Assembly (NCBI RefSeq): GCF_027579695.1
Contig: NC_083583.1
Coordinates: 18,998,257 to 19,062,256 of the forward strand
DNA length: 64,000 nucleotides
From: Neoarius graeffei
Lineage: Eukaryota > Chordata > Actinopteri > Siluriformes > Ariidae
Direction: 5' to 3'
The position numbers and the translations under genes were made by a program. This document shows, in pieces, positions 32,664 to 44,660 of this stretch (positions are counted from its first letter, which is position 1; each line of letters begins with the position of its first letter). The notes below the pieces were generated by a model. That model did not search any database, was not told where the DNA came from, and saw nothing but the letters and a program-made list of their open reading frames with translations.

Positions 32664-34589
32664 ACAACCCCAAATCAGAAAAGTTGGGATGGTATTAAAA
32701 ATGGGAATTAAAAAAAAGCAAAGCAGTGATTACTTCGACTTGTATTTCATTGCAGGCAGCATGAACCTAAGAGAATTCATATTTTGTTTGGTCAACTTCA
32801 TTTAATTTGTTAATGTACATTCATTCCTGCGTTTAAGGCCTGCAGCACCTTCCAAAAAAGTTGGGACTGGGGCAATTTAGGGCTAGTAATGAGGGAAGAC
32901 AATGTTATTTGAAACGGGTGATTTGTAATCATGATTTGGTACAAATCAGTATCCAGGAAAGGCCTAGTGTTTTGAGGAGCAAAGATGGGCCGAGGATCTC
33001 CAGTTTGTCAGCAAATGCATGAGAAAATGATTGCAATGTTTAAAAACAGTGCTCCTCAAAGAAGGATAGGAAGGGATTTGGATATTTCACCCTCTACGGT
33101 GCATAATATCGCTAAATAATTTGAGGAATCTGGATGAATTTTGGTGTGTAAAGGGCCCAAGCCTAAGCTGAACGCCTGTGGTCTCCGATCCCTCAGATTG
33201 CACTGCGTCAAGAACCATCATTCGTCTCTCTATAGCTGATATAACTACATGGGCTCAGGATTACTTTGGCAAACCTTTGTCAAGCACTACAATACGGAGT
33301 TACAGCCACAAATGCAAGTTAAAATGTGCAAAAAGGAAACCTTGTTAACTGTGTAAAGCGCCATTGGCTTCTCTGGGCTCGGAGGCATCTGGGATGGACC
33401 ATCGCATGGTGGAATGGTCAGATGAATCCATATTCCAGGTCTTTTGTGGGAGAAATGTACGCTGTCCGATCCGGACCAAAGATGAAAAGGACCATCCAGA
33501 CTGCTACCAGGAACAAGTCCAAAAGCCAGGGTCTGTCATGGTATGGGGTTGTCAGTGCCCTTGGCAAAGGTATGTTACACTTCTGTGATGGCAGCATTAA
33601 TACAGAAAAGTACATTGAGATTTTGGAGCAACATACTCTGCCTTCAAGATAACATCTTTACCAGGGATATTTCAACAAGCCAATGCAAAACCACATTCTG
33701 CACACATTAAAGGCAGGGCTGTGGAAGAAGAGGGTGCCAGTCCCCTCAGTCCCCAATAGAGTGCGTGGAAGGTTTTGAAATGTAAAATATAACAATGATA
33801 ACCCCATACTGTTGTACACCTTAAGACGTGTTTGCAGGAAGTGGGACAAAATAACACCATCACTTGTGGCCCTTTTCCACTACCCTTTTTCAGCTCACTT
33901 CAGCTCACTTCAGCTCACTTCAGCCCGACACGGCTCGCGTTTCGACTACCAAAAAACAGCACGACTTGGCTCGCTTCAGCCCTGCTTAGCCCCTAAAACT
34001 CGCACCGTTTTGGAGTGGGGCTGAAGCGAGCCAAAGCTAGCCGAGTGAGGCTGGGGGCGTGAGCAGACACTCCCCTGTGCACTGATTGGTGAGGAGGAGT
34101 GTCTTCACATGCCCCGCGAGCACGCTGGGATCTGTAAACACCGTAAACCCGGAAGAAGAAGAATTACGAGAATTTCTGAAGCCTTATGCGCCTCGCCTCA
34201 TCTATACGCTCTTGCCAGTATCTGTTGGCGTTGTCGGTGACAACAAGCCACAGCACCAAGACCAGCAACACTAACGACTCCATGTCCTCCATGTTTATTG
34301 TTTACTATCCGGGTCGTGAGACTACTGCTTAAAAGCTCACTGATGTCACTGTTTGCGCTGCTTAACGACATCACGTTACGTCCACTCACTTTCGCTAACT
34401 CCACCCAGTGTGTCCACCCACTTCCAGCCAGCACGGTTCAGCGCGGTTGTAGTCGAAATGCAACTCCAACGGAACCCACTCAGCTCGACTCAGCACGGCA
34501 CGGCTCAGCCGCGTTTGTAGTGGAAAAGCGGCATTGGTGTCTTCAGTCCCTAAACATCTTTCAAGTGTTGTGAGAAGGAATGGCAACAT
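32664..34589 (+). mobile_element. Degenerate Tc1/mariner transposon, split by a Harbinger MITE
   Basis: Left end ACAACCCCAAATCAGAAAAG. The interior reads in broken frames as a transposase: an HTH with SPSTVHN near 33090, a DDE-region frame at 33364-33588 (MVEWSDESIFQVF, GSVMVWGC) and the terminal SLNIFQVL after the MITE (about 34540-34570). Many stops and shifts. The Harbinger copy 33867-34533 interrupts its 3' part. Confidence 0.75.
33867..34533 (+). mobile_element. Harbinger-like MITE, copy 3
   Basis: Starts TGGCCCTTTTCCACTACCC and ends with the complement of TGCCGCTTTTCCACTAC, with TSD TTG at 33864-33866 and 34534-34536. Length 667 bp, close to copy 2. Confidence 0.85.
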
Positions 34590-36550
34590 GATAGGAAATC
34601 ATATTGTACTGATGGTGGTTGTTGCATAGCTCTGGGTGTGGTTCAGTTAGTGTGTCGCTCTGTGTGCAATGCGCGCACACCGTTGTGGGTTTTTTTTTTT
34701 TTTTTGCTTCAGAGAACCTTTTTGATCTTGTTTTTCTGTTCAAAGGGTTCTGGAAAATGCTAACCAGGATCTGAGGGGCCCAGCAGCTGTGTATGCTTTT
34801 GGCTGTATGCCAGCTGGGAATGTTTCTTCAGTGCCACTTTTTGAAGCCCCACTGTTTTCTTCAAGCTGCGATGATCCTATCGATGTAGTATCTATGCTAC
34901 ATTCTCAATCTTCTCATGTTGGTTGGAAGGAAATTTAGAACAAGTTGTCAAGTTTATTTGTATAGCGCTTTTAACAATAAACATTGTCACCAAGCAGCTT
35001 TACAGAATTTGAACGACTTAAAACATGAGCTAGTTTTATCCCTAATCTATCCCCAATGAGCACGCCTGTGGTGATGGTGGCAAGGAAAAACTCCCTCAGA
35101 CGACATGAGGAAGAAACCTCGAGAGGAACCAGACTCAAGGGAACCCATCCTCATTTGGGCAACAACAGCCATGACTTCACGTTAAAACTTAATGTTAGTC
35201 AGTTTTGTTGATGTTAAACTCTTCTTTGATGGAAACTTGAGTGCAAAACTGTTCATGACAACTGCAGTCCTAAAGTTAGCAAGTCAACTGTAGTCCTCAG
35301 CCATAAAAGCTTTACTGTAAGAGTCCAGAGCGTCTTCCAGGTGTGACTTTCAACTGTCCACATGGGGCCGTCCTTCACAGGAGCGATGCGATGAGACTCT
35401 AACCAGACACAGGGCATCAGGATGGATCAGGCAGGTCCGAGGAGCAGAAGAGGTCAGCATCTCGATCTCAGGACAGACATGTAACTCAAAGGGACAGATT
35501 TTGGGGGGGGGAATGCGGGTTGTTGGGTATGCCCAATGTCACCTGAATAAGTAGGAACAGTATACATATTGCCCTGAGTACAAGCAGGGATTCCGGCAAC
35601 TAACTATGACAGCATAACTAAAAGGGGAGAGTCAGAAGGTACCACAGGCATGAGGGAGCCCTGGGATAGAAAGCAGCAGCCGCTACACTGGGGTTGGGCG
35701 GTATCCAAATTTTGATACCTTTAAACCGTCTCTGTGTTTTCCCGGGGTATACGGTATTACCGAGAAAAAAATATTTTGTTTCGGCCTACTGTGTAACGTG
35801 CGCCTATGCCTCAAATGTACTATTTAAAAGCAGCATAGCGAATTGTGTGCATTGTGGTATGGATTAAGCAGCAAAGCGAATTTTGTGCATTGATGAATGG
35901 ATTAAGAGATATTTCAAAGCATCACGCAACTCTTCCTTCATCTTGAAAATAGCATTCAACTGTCGTTTACACATGTCTGCGTTGAAACGCCATTTGCAGC
36001 ACTATTTCACCTGCTCCATCAAAAAAAAGTACACGATGAGCAGGATCATACCCTTTCAAGCATGGGAAATAAAAAAAAAAGAAAAAGAATCAACCAACAC
36101 CCAAGTCCGTTTAGACTGCGCGATAAACCATATTCTTCAGCGCAAATGAGGCGAACCTAATTCAAATGCGTGATAGCTGCACAAGGCAAAATCATATGGG
36201 CCCACGTCATGCCATGGCGGGGAAATTAATAATCAAATGGCCTTACCTTGCTTAAAACGTTGTCTTGATCACATAACTCCTTACAATTATTCCACTTAAA
36301 TCCATACGGTTTAACACACCCAACAAAGATAGCAAGCGCATTGCTAATTCCCACCAGAAACCTAACAGTTTACGCTACGATGTTTTCTTCCGTTTCTTCA
36401 GTAGATGACATTTCAAACGTTTATTACCCACATCCCAAATGTCATACGTTATATTATTTTACCTTGTTGTTACTCATGTAACCTACTCAAAACACAACTC
36501 ATTGGAGAGATCTCGTGGAAGTGGAGTACCCCAGGCTATGGTGTGCCTTA

Positions 36551-37177
36551 GGCTGCTGGGCCATAGAAGGTTCACGCTGCACGCTGCATGCTGCACGCTG
36601 CATGCTACACGCGTGTAAAGAAAAGTGGACAAACGTAGCATGACTTGCTCTGGGCCATAGAACGGCGTTCACGTTGCACGCTGCACACTTCACGCGTGAA
36701 GCATGAAATGAACATGCACACTTTTTTCTAGGCGTGAAGACGGAAATTCCAGTCAATGCATGCGGTCACCGCCGCGCCAGCCAATCAGAACGGGTCTAGG
36801 GAGATAACGCTATGCTTTCAGGGGAAAACTTCAGAAAAAATATAATTGAATGGTATAATTGAAAAATAGTTCTTCATCGGGATTGTCAAGCAGATTATAG
36901 AATGTTCGGTGAAATTCACCACGGGTTTCTCTCAGAAGGAAGTGTTCTCGGCTCCAAATTCTGTTCCTTTTTCTCTTCCTCTGTCTCAGTAAAAGCAGAA
37001 TGAGGCAATCGTCGTCATCCGAAGAGTCCATATTGTTGGTTACTCGGTCAAAGTAGAACAGACGCAACACGTGAACATCCAAGCATGAAGTTTAATGGCC
37101 CAGGGTCCGGTTCTTCACGTGAACGTGTAGCGTGCAACATGCAGCGTGCAGCGTGAACCTTCTATGGCCCAGCAGCC
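36551..37177 (-). mobile_element. Harbinger element with HARBI1-like first exon
   Basis: TSD TTA (36548-36550 and 37178-37180). Ends GGCTGCTGGGCCATAGAAGG and the complement. Subterminal CACGCTGCA repeats. Minus-strand coding from 37032 opens MDSSDDDDCLILLLLRQRKR and runs to EHFLLRETRGEFHRTFYNLL, the typical basic N-terminus of HARBI1/PIF transposases. The catalytic core is deleted. It anchors the 3-bp-TSD families here to PIF/Harbinger. Confidence 0.82.
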
Positions 37178-37304
37178 TTAGGGGACATATTAGATTTTTC
37201 GTTTGGTTTGAAACCAAAATACTGCCACACTGCCGATGTTGTATTTTTTTTTTTTGCCACTAACTCGTTATCTTGACTTGCCATCTTTCAACCGCGGTCT
37301 CAGT

Positions 37305-37459
37305 TTTTTTTTTTTTTTTTTTTAGATAGGACAGTATAGAGAGACAGGAAATGAGCGGGGGAGAGAGAGACGGGATCGGGAAATAACCTCGGGTCGGAAT
37401 CGAACCCGGGTCCCCGGATTTATGGTACGGTGCCTTAGCCATCTGAGCCATGACACCCC
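37305..37459 (-). mobile_element. Short tRNA-derived SINE, second family
   Basis: The 10-bp duplication CGGTCTCAGT (37295-37304 and 37460-37469). The minus strand has an A box in TGGCTCAGATGGCTAAGGCA, a B box GGGTTCGATTCC, a body with CTGTCTCTCTATACTGTCC, and a poly-A tail (plus-strand T run). Length 155 bp. Confidence 0.9.
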
Positions 37460-37920
37460 CGGTCTCAGTCTCTTGCGAAGCTTTCTGTCAGACTCCAAAA
37501 TGTCACGCAGGGTTGCCATGGTAACGACATAAACAACCCTGCACGCGATGAAAACTTCTTTAGGAAATTGATAGAATTAGTGAAAATACGATCACACAGT
37601 TATTCGGGATGATCTTCAATTTATTATTTTATATTATGACCTCATGTACTCCATATTTATTTAGATATTATATATTTTTTTAAAATGACGGTAATGAGAC
37701 CGATACCGTTGGTACTTTTGGATACCTTCTTACCGTAATACCGCCCAACCCTACGCTACACCGTCAACGAACTCGAGTGAGCAAGCGAGTAGGGGACTGA
37801 CAGCATCCATACATCCCAGTTTACCAAAACACTGTCTGAGGACCCTCCAGATCTACTCCTTTACCTCATAAGCACCATTAACAAAAGGCTTGACTAAACA
37901 GATATGTTTTCAGCCTAGAC

Positions 37921-38717
37921 TTAAACACTGAGACTGTCTGATTCCTGAACACTACTTGGAAGGCTGTTCCGTAACTGTTGGGCTTTGTAAGAAAAGGCTC
38001 TGCCCCCTGATGTAGCCTTCACTATACGAGGTACCAGCAGATAGCCCGCACCTTTTGATCCAAGTAGGCGTGGCGGGTCATAGAGGAGCAGAAGTTCACT
38101 CAGGTACTGTGGCGCGAGACCATTCAGTGCTTTAAAGGTCAATAGTAGTATTTTATAATCAATACGAAATTTGATTGGGAGCCAGTGCAGTGTGGATAAG
38201 ACAGGGGTGATGTGGTCATATTTTCTAGTTCTAGTAAGGACTCTTGCTGCTGCATTTTGAACTAACTGGAGCTTGTTTACGCACTTATTGGAACATCCAG
38301 ACAGTAAGGCTTCACAATAATCCAACCTGGAGGGAACGAAAGCATGAACTAGTTTTTCTGGATTGTGTAGTAACGTTAAATTTCTTATCTTAGCAATATT
38401 TCTGAGCTGAAAGAAAGCTATCTGGGTGATGTTATCAATGTGAGTTTCGAATGAAAGACTGGGGTCAGTAATCACTCCGAGGTCTTTTACTGCTGCACGT
38501 GAAGAAACAGAAAGGCCATCCAGAGTTACTGTGTAATCAGAAAACTAACTTCTAGCTGCATGTGGTCCTCGTACAAGTACTTCAGTCTTGTCAGAGTTAA
38601 GCAGAAGGAAGTTAATAAGCATCCAGTGTCTAATGTCCTTTACACATTCCTCAATTCTATTAAGCTGGTGTCTCTCATCAGGTTTTGCAGAAACATACAA
38701 CTGTGTGTCATCAGGCT
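37921..38717 (-). pseudogene. LINE RT thumb and C-terminal region
   Basis: Frame 38475-37921 (minus) reads FETHIDNITQIAFFQLRNIA, FVPSRLDYCEALLSGC, KLQLVQNAAARVLTRTRKYD, LHWLPIKFRIDYKILLLTFK and GGRAFSYKAQQLRNSLPSSV. This is the classical C-terminal part of fish L2-like ORF2. Upstream, 38717-38530 gives DDTQLYVSAKPD after the catalytic box. The TTAA element at 38721 begins right at the YADD region. Confidence 0.88.
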
Positions 38718-38961
38718 TAAGGCCAATTTATGCTGACAACCCAGTCCTCGCAGATAGCGTCGCAGACAGTGTCTGCGTAGCCCTCCCACCTTCGCAGACG
38801 CTCTGCGCGCACCGCCCAAAAATTATGACCACCGCAGAAGCCTTGCAGACAAGAGGGCTCTGATTGGTCCACTCTACATCCGCTGTACACGCACTTCCGC
38901 TTCCCTACTTTCCTGGTTTGGTTTGTTTTCACTACCACCATTTTTAAGAACACGAGCGAAG

Positions 38962-39042
38962 ATGGAGCAGCACGAAGAGCGGTTGATCGAGGAAGTGAGG
39001 AAGTACGTACATCTATACGACTCCAGTTCTAGTCATTATAAG
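38962..39042 (+). CDS. MADF-domain first exon (transposon accessory protein)
   Basis: Opens MEQHEERLIEEVRKYVHLYD and continues SSSSHYK before a possible donor (GTAACC). LIExVRKYxxLYD is the start of a MADF/Adf-1-like Myb-related DNA-binding domain, as carried beside the transposase in Harbinger elements. The rest is missing. Confidence 0.6.
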
Positions 39043-39082
39043 TAACCGGAGGATAAACACTCCACTAACCACACCCACCAAC

Positions 39083-40303
39083 CAGCGCTCGAAACTAACG
39101 GTGTCCCGATGTCCCGGGGACCATAAAAAATGTCATCGGGACACAAAATTATCATATCTGGGACAATCCCGGGACAATGGAAAAAAATAGATCTAGAAAA
39201 AAAGTTCTACATTAATATTATTTACAAAGCCGTAACACATACGTAGACATTCACCTAATTTGTCAATTTTAATTTTAAAACGTTAACAGCGAAAAATACA
39301 TCGTAGCTACACTTTCGATGCACCTGCATCCGTAGGCTACAGAGCAGCGCATTCTGTTCTAGAATCTTCGGCCGGTGTCCGCATTATATGGACTTGGAAT
39401 GGAATTGCTAGCGCACATGCTGCGCCGACTCTTGCCAGAACAAAAATGCTTAAGTGGTTGAAGCGGCCCGACCGCGGGGAAGAAACTGAAAGCCCAGACA
39501 TAACGTCTCCGGGACCTTCAGGATCCAAAGCGTCATCGCCTGGTCTGCAGGCAACGCTAGCAACTGAATGAACTTAATGAACACTGTTAGACACGTTATA
39601 AAATACAACAGGAATGATGTGGATGATATTGACGGAAGATACCGTTCAACAGAATAAGTGAGTTTTCTTGGTGTCTTTCTAGTTCAGAAAGTTTAGTCAG
39701 TCAGCAGCACAACTAGGCTCGGACCTGCTGGCACTATGCTGATGTTGCTAACATTTGCACCCACGTTTCGGCAGCGAAAGTTCATAAAAATGGATAACGG
39801 TAATGGATAACAAAGTTCATAAAAATGGATAACGGTAATGGTGAAAATTATAAGTTGGCCTTATAAGTGCCAACAAAGATTCAAGGTATAAGTAGATGAA
39901 ATGAACATAAAAGGGGTCTTATTTTCAACTAAAGTGTACTGCAGATGTAGGGAGTTGAAACATTTTCTGAATGAGCTAGTTGGCCCCTTTAAATAAACAG
40001 GTATCTATTCATACAGTGAGATCGCCAAAGTTTAATAAACTGAAAATGCAATAACTGTAATTTTGAAGTAGATGATGTATAGGACATGTGTCGCTTGTGT
40101 CTTGTGACTTATTGTAAAAATGATATAAAGGGTTCAAAATCGCATAGTTACAAATATAATAGTAACTTCATATGATAATATTAACCACTGGTTATTTCAG
40201 AGAGGAAAAAAATGGGGACACTATTGCTTCCATTCGGGACAATACAACACAGAATTCGGGACCACTGGGGGACACAAAGAAAAAAAGTTAATTTCGAGCC
40301 CTG
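39083..40303 (+). mobile_element. hAT-like element CAGCGCTCGAAACTAA, copy 1
   Basis: TSD CCACCAAC at 39075-39082 and 40304-40311. Ends CAGCGCTCGAAACTAA and the complement of CAGGGCTCGAAATTAA. A short plus-strand frame at about 39449 opens MLKWLKRPDRGEETESPDIT, probably the N-terminal stub of a hAT transposase. It holds only about two units of the AAAGTTCATAAAAATGGRTA repeat (39778-39842). Length 1221 bp. Confidence 0.9.
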
Positions 40304-40499
40304 CCACCAACTACTCCTAGCGACTTTGCGCCCCATTGCGTTGTGGCAGTAAATAACATCGCGCACGCCTATTACTCCCCGCTCAACGATAAATTACAAC
40401 TGTCTGCGAAAAGCTATCTGCGAAAGCCTTGTTGCAAGAGCATGCAGAGGCCTTAACAGTGGAAACTGTTTGTTTATGAATAATATCACCCAGAGGTGT

Positions 40500-40504
40500 G
40501 TGTG

Positions 40505-40580
<76 letters not shown>
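40500..40580. repeat. (TA)n microsatellite in the LINE RT
   Basis: TG repeat running into about 75 bp of TA, in the RT coding region of the LINE. Confidence 0.97.
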
Positions 40581-40587
<7 letters not shown>

Positions 40588-40589
40588 AG

Positions 40590-41170
40590 AAAAAAAGCAG
40601 TGGACCCAAGACAGAACCTTGTGGAACACCCAGCTTTACCTCAGTATGTTTAGAAAAATCACCATTTACATCAACATACTGATGGCAATCAGTTAAATAA
40701 GAGCTGAGCCAGGAGAGGGCCATTCCCTTAACTCCCACAACATTTTCTAGTCTATCCAGAAGAATGGAATGATCAATGGTATCAAATGCTGCACTAAGGT
40801 CAAGCAATACAAGCAGCGAGACACAGCCCTGATCAGACGCCAACAGTAGGTCGTTTACTACTTTAACCAGAGCTGTCTCTATGCTATGATGAGGTCTAAA
40901 TCCTGACTGATACATTTCATGGATGTTATTCCAATGTAAATATGAGCATAACTGCTGTGTCACAGCTTTTTCAAGGATCTTGGAGATAAAGGGGAGGTTT
41001 GATATTGGCCGATAATTGGACAGCTGATGGGTATCAAGGTCAGATTTTTTTTTTTTTTTAATCAGGGGTTTGATAACTGCTAGTTTAAAAGATTTGGGTA
41101 CATAGCCAATCCTAAGAGAAGGATTTATTTTTAGAAGCGGTTCAATTACTTCAGGTATTATGTTTGAATA
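40590..41170 (-). pseudogene. LINE reverse transcriptase core
   Basis: Minus-strand frame 40963-40590 reads [60 protein letters not shown] and [14 protein letters not shown], the RT motifs up to the one before YADD. The frame upstream (41170-40964) continues N-terminally with a shift near a poly-T tract (41046-41060). Interrupted downstream by the microsatellite and the TTAA element. Confidence 0.9.
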
Positions 41171-41223
41171 GACGTGTAGGTAAGGGATCTAGTACACACG
41201 TTGAGGCTTTTGATGCGGAGATT

Positions 41224-41587
41224 CATTCTCATCTCATTATCTCTAGCCGCTTTATCCTTCTACAGGGTCGCAGGCAAGCTGGAGCCTATCCCAGCTGACT
41301 ACGGGCGAAAGGCGGGGTACACCCTGGACAAGTCGCCAGGTCATCACAGGGCTGACACATAGACACAGACAACCATTCACACCTACGGTCAATTTAGAGT
41401 CACCAGTTAACCTAACCTGCATGTCTTTGGACTGTGGGGGAAACTGGAGCACCCGGAGGAAACCCATGCGGACACGGGGAGAACATGCAAACTCCACACA
41501 GAAAGGCCCTCGCCGGCCCCGGGGCTCGAACCCAGGACCTTCTTGCTGTGAGGCGACAGCGCTAACCACTACACCACCGTGCCGCCC
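41224..41587 (-). mobile_element. DANA/Mermaid-like SINE in the LINE
   Basis: The 14-bp duplication TTGATGCGGAGATT lies at 41210-41223 and 41588-41601. Full length, minus orientation. Confidence 0.93.
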
Positions 41588-41599
41588 TTGATGCGGAGA

Positions 41600-43200
41600 T
41601 TAATGAAAGTAATTCAGTTTCTCTAAGGGGAGTAAAACATTCTAATTGCTGATTTGATAGTTATATTGTTAACTACAGGGTCACTTACATTGTCTGACCT
41701 TAAATTAGTAGTTTGAATTTTTTGTCAGATATTCTCAATTTTGTCATTAAAAAAAAATTCAGGAAGTCGTTGCTACTACATACTGCAGGTGTGCATGTGT
41801 CTATAGTGGACTTATTCCTGGTTAATTTTGCTACAGTATTAAATAGGAATCTAGGATTATTTTTATCATCATCTATTAGGGAGGAGAGATGTTGCACTAA
41901 GAGCTTTTCTATACTTCAGGAAGCTCTCCTTCCAAGCTAATTTGAACGCTATCAGTTTTGTTTGACGCCATTTACGTTCCAATTTTCAAGTGGTCTGTTT
42001 TAAAATGAGCGTGTCCTCATTATACCAGGGTGCTAATTTTTCTTTTCAGAGAAGCTACGTTATCTAAAGTATTGCGGAACGTTGATTTTAAGCATTCAGT
42101 TGCCTGATCAAGTTCTGCAGGGGCTGACAGTGACCCAGTCAAAGTTGATAACTCTGGGAGATCATTTATAAAGCTCTGTGCAGTAGTTGACGTGACTGTA
42201 CGTTTAATACGGTAGCGTGGCGAGGTGCAGATATTATTACTCATAGTTTGAATGAGATGAGATAATCTGAGAACTTCAGACTGTGGAAGTATGACTGTGT
42301 TTTCTATGTTTAACCCCGAATGTTGGTATTAGCTCGAGGGTGTGACCACCATTATGGGTCGGTCCTATGACGCTCTGATCAATCCCTACTGAATCTAAAA
42401 TGGGGATATGCTGTTTTCAAAGGGTCTTCTGGGTTTTTAAGTAATATTAAAATCTCTGACAACTAAAGCTTTGTTTAAGGAAATAACCAGATCTGAGATG
42501 AAATAAACTCAGAATATGGCTCCGGGGGCCTGTAAATAAGTAACGGAATTAACTGGGTAGACCTATTTTTCAAGGCTACATGCGTTATATTAGTATGAAG
42601 AACTTTTTAAATGTATTAAATTTATAACCAGGTTTTTGTGTTACACCTAGATAATCATTATAAATAACCGTGCCGCCGCCTCCTCTACCAGTTAGACGAG
42701 GCTAGTGTATGTAACTGTATACTAGCTTCATTTAATGCTATATATTCATTTGGCTTAATCCATGTTTCAGTTCAACAAAGTACATTAAACTCCTGATCAG
42801 TAATGAGTTCATTAACCATTAGCGCTTTAGATATGAGATCTAATATTTAACAGCCCCACCTTTAGATCAAAGGTGCTGGCAGCGGCTGTATAGTCAGTAT
42901 GATCTAATTTTGTATTGATTAGGTTACTGGAACAAACACGCTGAATATTTCTACTTTTTTGTTGAGCTCGGGGAACAGGCACCGTCTCGATGTAGTGGAC
43001 CCTGAGTGACGACTCTGTGCAGCTAGCAGACAGTCGGTTTAGCCTGTTTGTTTGCTTCCTGGCCTTGGCTCTGGATTGTCAGAAATTAACTGGTGTTATG
43101 TGCACTATGATCATGCTGTGCAGGTCTCAGGGAATGTCCAGTTTGGCTAGGATACGTTACATGACTTCGGAGAGATCACGATCATTCTAGCGCTGCACGT
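41600..43200 (-). pseudogene. LINE linker and endonuclease region, decayed
   Basis: Minus-strand fragments 41897-41700 (DDDKNNPRFLFNTVAKLTRN) and 42244-42020 belong to the linker between endonuclease and RT. Farther upstream (42300-43030) the endonuclease is visible only in pieces in several frames. Strong decay suggests this LINE is older than the one at 1-2810. Confidence 0.65.
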
Positions 43201-43426
43201 GTTGACACCTACGAGGCTTTTAGGGTAGCTTCGAGCATTTATTTTCCTCTCGTGTGCTTTCCTCAAAGCGTAAAGAGGTAAGAAAGGAAGCTCTGCTTCA
43301 AAAGTTTACTGTCTCGGTAATGTTTTCTATCTTACTTTATACAGAACAGTGCATGTCTGTCTCCTGTTCCAGATGTTTTCTTAATATTTATTTTTTGTTT
43401 CCCCCTCTTCTGTGCTTTGCTAGCAG

Positions 43427-43486
43427 GGTATGTTTTGGAGTTGCAGGCAGAGTATTTTGGAGGAGATGAAGAAGAGGTTCTCGCAG
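43427..43486 (+). CDS. usp47: USP47 exon 2 (60-nt exon)
   Basis: Acceptor TTTGCTAGCAG|GGT and donor CAG|GTAGTT, exactly 20 codons, phase 0 on both sides. The product opens GMFWSCRQSILEEM and ends KKRFSQ. It aligns without gaps to the 20-residue segment after LVPKE in the long isoform of human USP47, including FWxCRQ and EEMKK. Some human USP47 isoforms lack this segment, and its phase-0 symmetry would allow skipping here too. The donor GTAGTT is weaker than those of exons 1, 3 and 4, consistent with optional use. Role of the segment unknown. Confidence 0.88.
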
Positions 43487-44172
43487 GTAGTTCTAGCATG
43501 AGCAGTTCCGAGTGTCTTCACAGCACGGTGTTTTGTGTGGGTTTTTTTTTTAAAGGATGTACTAACTGTAAGCTAATGAGTGAAAATAAAAGTTGAGATG
43601 AGACTGCTAACCCTATAACCCAATTTAAAAAAAAAAAGACTGATGTATAACCCAAACTCTGTTTTTCTAGATATTATTTCCTTAGTATATTTCAGCTTTG
43701 AAAATCTGAGTTTATCAGAATTTTGTGTTAACCGTCACTTATTGTTGCACGAGGCTGACTGTACAGATAAAGGAAATAAATTGGCCGGGTGGTTAAGCCA
43801 TTGCTGAGTCAGCGTGTGGTAAAGTGTATCTCAAATGCGATTGGCTGTTATGGAAATTAGCCAAGACCTTCGACATGCTCCCTCCCTGACTTCCTGTTTC
43901 AAAAGGAAGCACTTCAACATGCAGAATCAAATCGCAGCTCTCAAACCACTTGACTCCTCATGCAAGTAAAGACTAGAACCCGTGGGTGGGTGTTGCAGGA
44001 AAATAATCAGCAACAGGGTGTTGTGTGGCTTGACAAAGTCCACTTGCTGTGACCATAAAGCTGATTATTTTCCTGTAACCTATTTTTAATTTTAGTGACC
44101 GATGTCAAATTGCTCCCCCCCCCCCCCCCCCAAAAAAAAAAAAAATCCCCAACAGCTTTTTTCCTCTTGAGG
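43487..44172 (+). other. usp47: usp47 intron 2, first part
   Basis: Mostly unique. Contains the small hairpin MITE at 43992-44079 and a poly-C/poly-A tract at 44116-44145. Confidence 0.6.
43992..44079. mobile_element. 88-bp hairpin MITE
   Basis: CAGGAAAATAATCAGC (43996-44011) and its perfect complement (44060-44075), with GTTG/TAAC just outside, around a 48-nt loop. Confidence 0.7.
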
Positions 44173-44660
44173 TTAAAGGAACAGTCCACCGTACTTCCAT
44201 AATGAAATATGCTCTTATCTGAATTGAGACGAGCTGCTCCGTACCTCTCCGAGCTTTGTGCGACCTTCCAGTCAGTCAGACGCGCTGTCTGGTAAATCTG
44301 AGCTCCGTATCAATGCACTGCCGAAGCGCGCAGAAGGTGTTAGTACGCCTGTCATTATAGCGTGGACTTTCCATAGCATAGAAAATCGCCACGTTTCAAT
44401 TTGTGTAACTGAACTTGTTTCATGTCACTGCTCATATAAACCTATGTAAACAGGAAAAACGCGGAAGAGTTTGGTCGCATCTAACTACAGCCCCAAAAAA
44501 TACCATTGGCCATGCTGAGCCTAGCTACATTGCTAACAGGAGTGACAGCGCGTCTGACTGACTGGGAGGTCGCGCAAAGCTCGGAGAGGTACGGAGCAGC
44601 TCGTCTCAATTCAGATAAGAGCATATTTCATTATGGAAGTACGGTGGACTGTTCCTTTAA
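44173..44660. mobile_element. TTAA element, family AGGAACAGTCCACC, copy 1
   Basis: TTAA at 44173-44176 and 44657-44660. Ends AGGAACAGTCCACCGTACTT and the complement. The left arm is shorter than in copy 2, with an internal deletion joining GACGCGCTGTC to the distal part. No coding capacity. Confidence 0.88.

Larger units (their letters stand above)
35689..37753. mobile_element. hAT-like element, TSD CGCTACAC
   Basis: The 8-bp duplication lies at 35681-35688 and 37754-37761. Ends are TGGGGTTGGGCGGTATCC and the complement of TAGGGTTGGGCGGTATTACG. The interior has no complete transposase and carries a Harbinger element (36551-37177) and a SINE (37305-37459). Confidence 0.88.
38721..40452. mobile_element. 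TTAA/TTA-flanked element with a MADF exon, inside the LINE RT
   Basis: TTAA at 38717-38720 and 40453-40456. Both ends start GGCC and share inverted CGCAGATAGC and CGCAGACAG blocks. If the duplication is counted as 3 bp this would be Harbinger. It carries a MADF-type exon (38962-39042) and is split by a hAT at 39083-40303. Confidence 0.7.
34945..43200 (-). mobile_element. L2/CR1-group LINE (second family), much interrupted
   Basis: Read on the minus strand from about 43200: degenerate endonuclease (43.0-42.3 kb), linker ORFs (42244-42020, 41897-41700), RT (41170-40590), thumb and C-terminus (38717-37921) and a 3'UTR ending at 34945. The 3'UTR contains a block with TATTTGTATAGCGCTTTTAA and GGTGGCAAGGAAAAACTCCC, common in fish genomes. 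Insertions: SINE 41224-41587, TTAA element 38721-40452 (itself holding a hAT), hAT 35689-37753. The 5' end is approximate. Confidence 0.85.
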
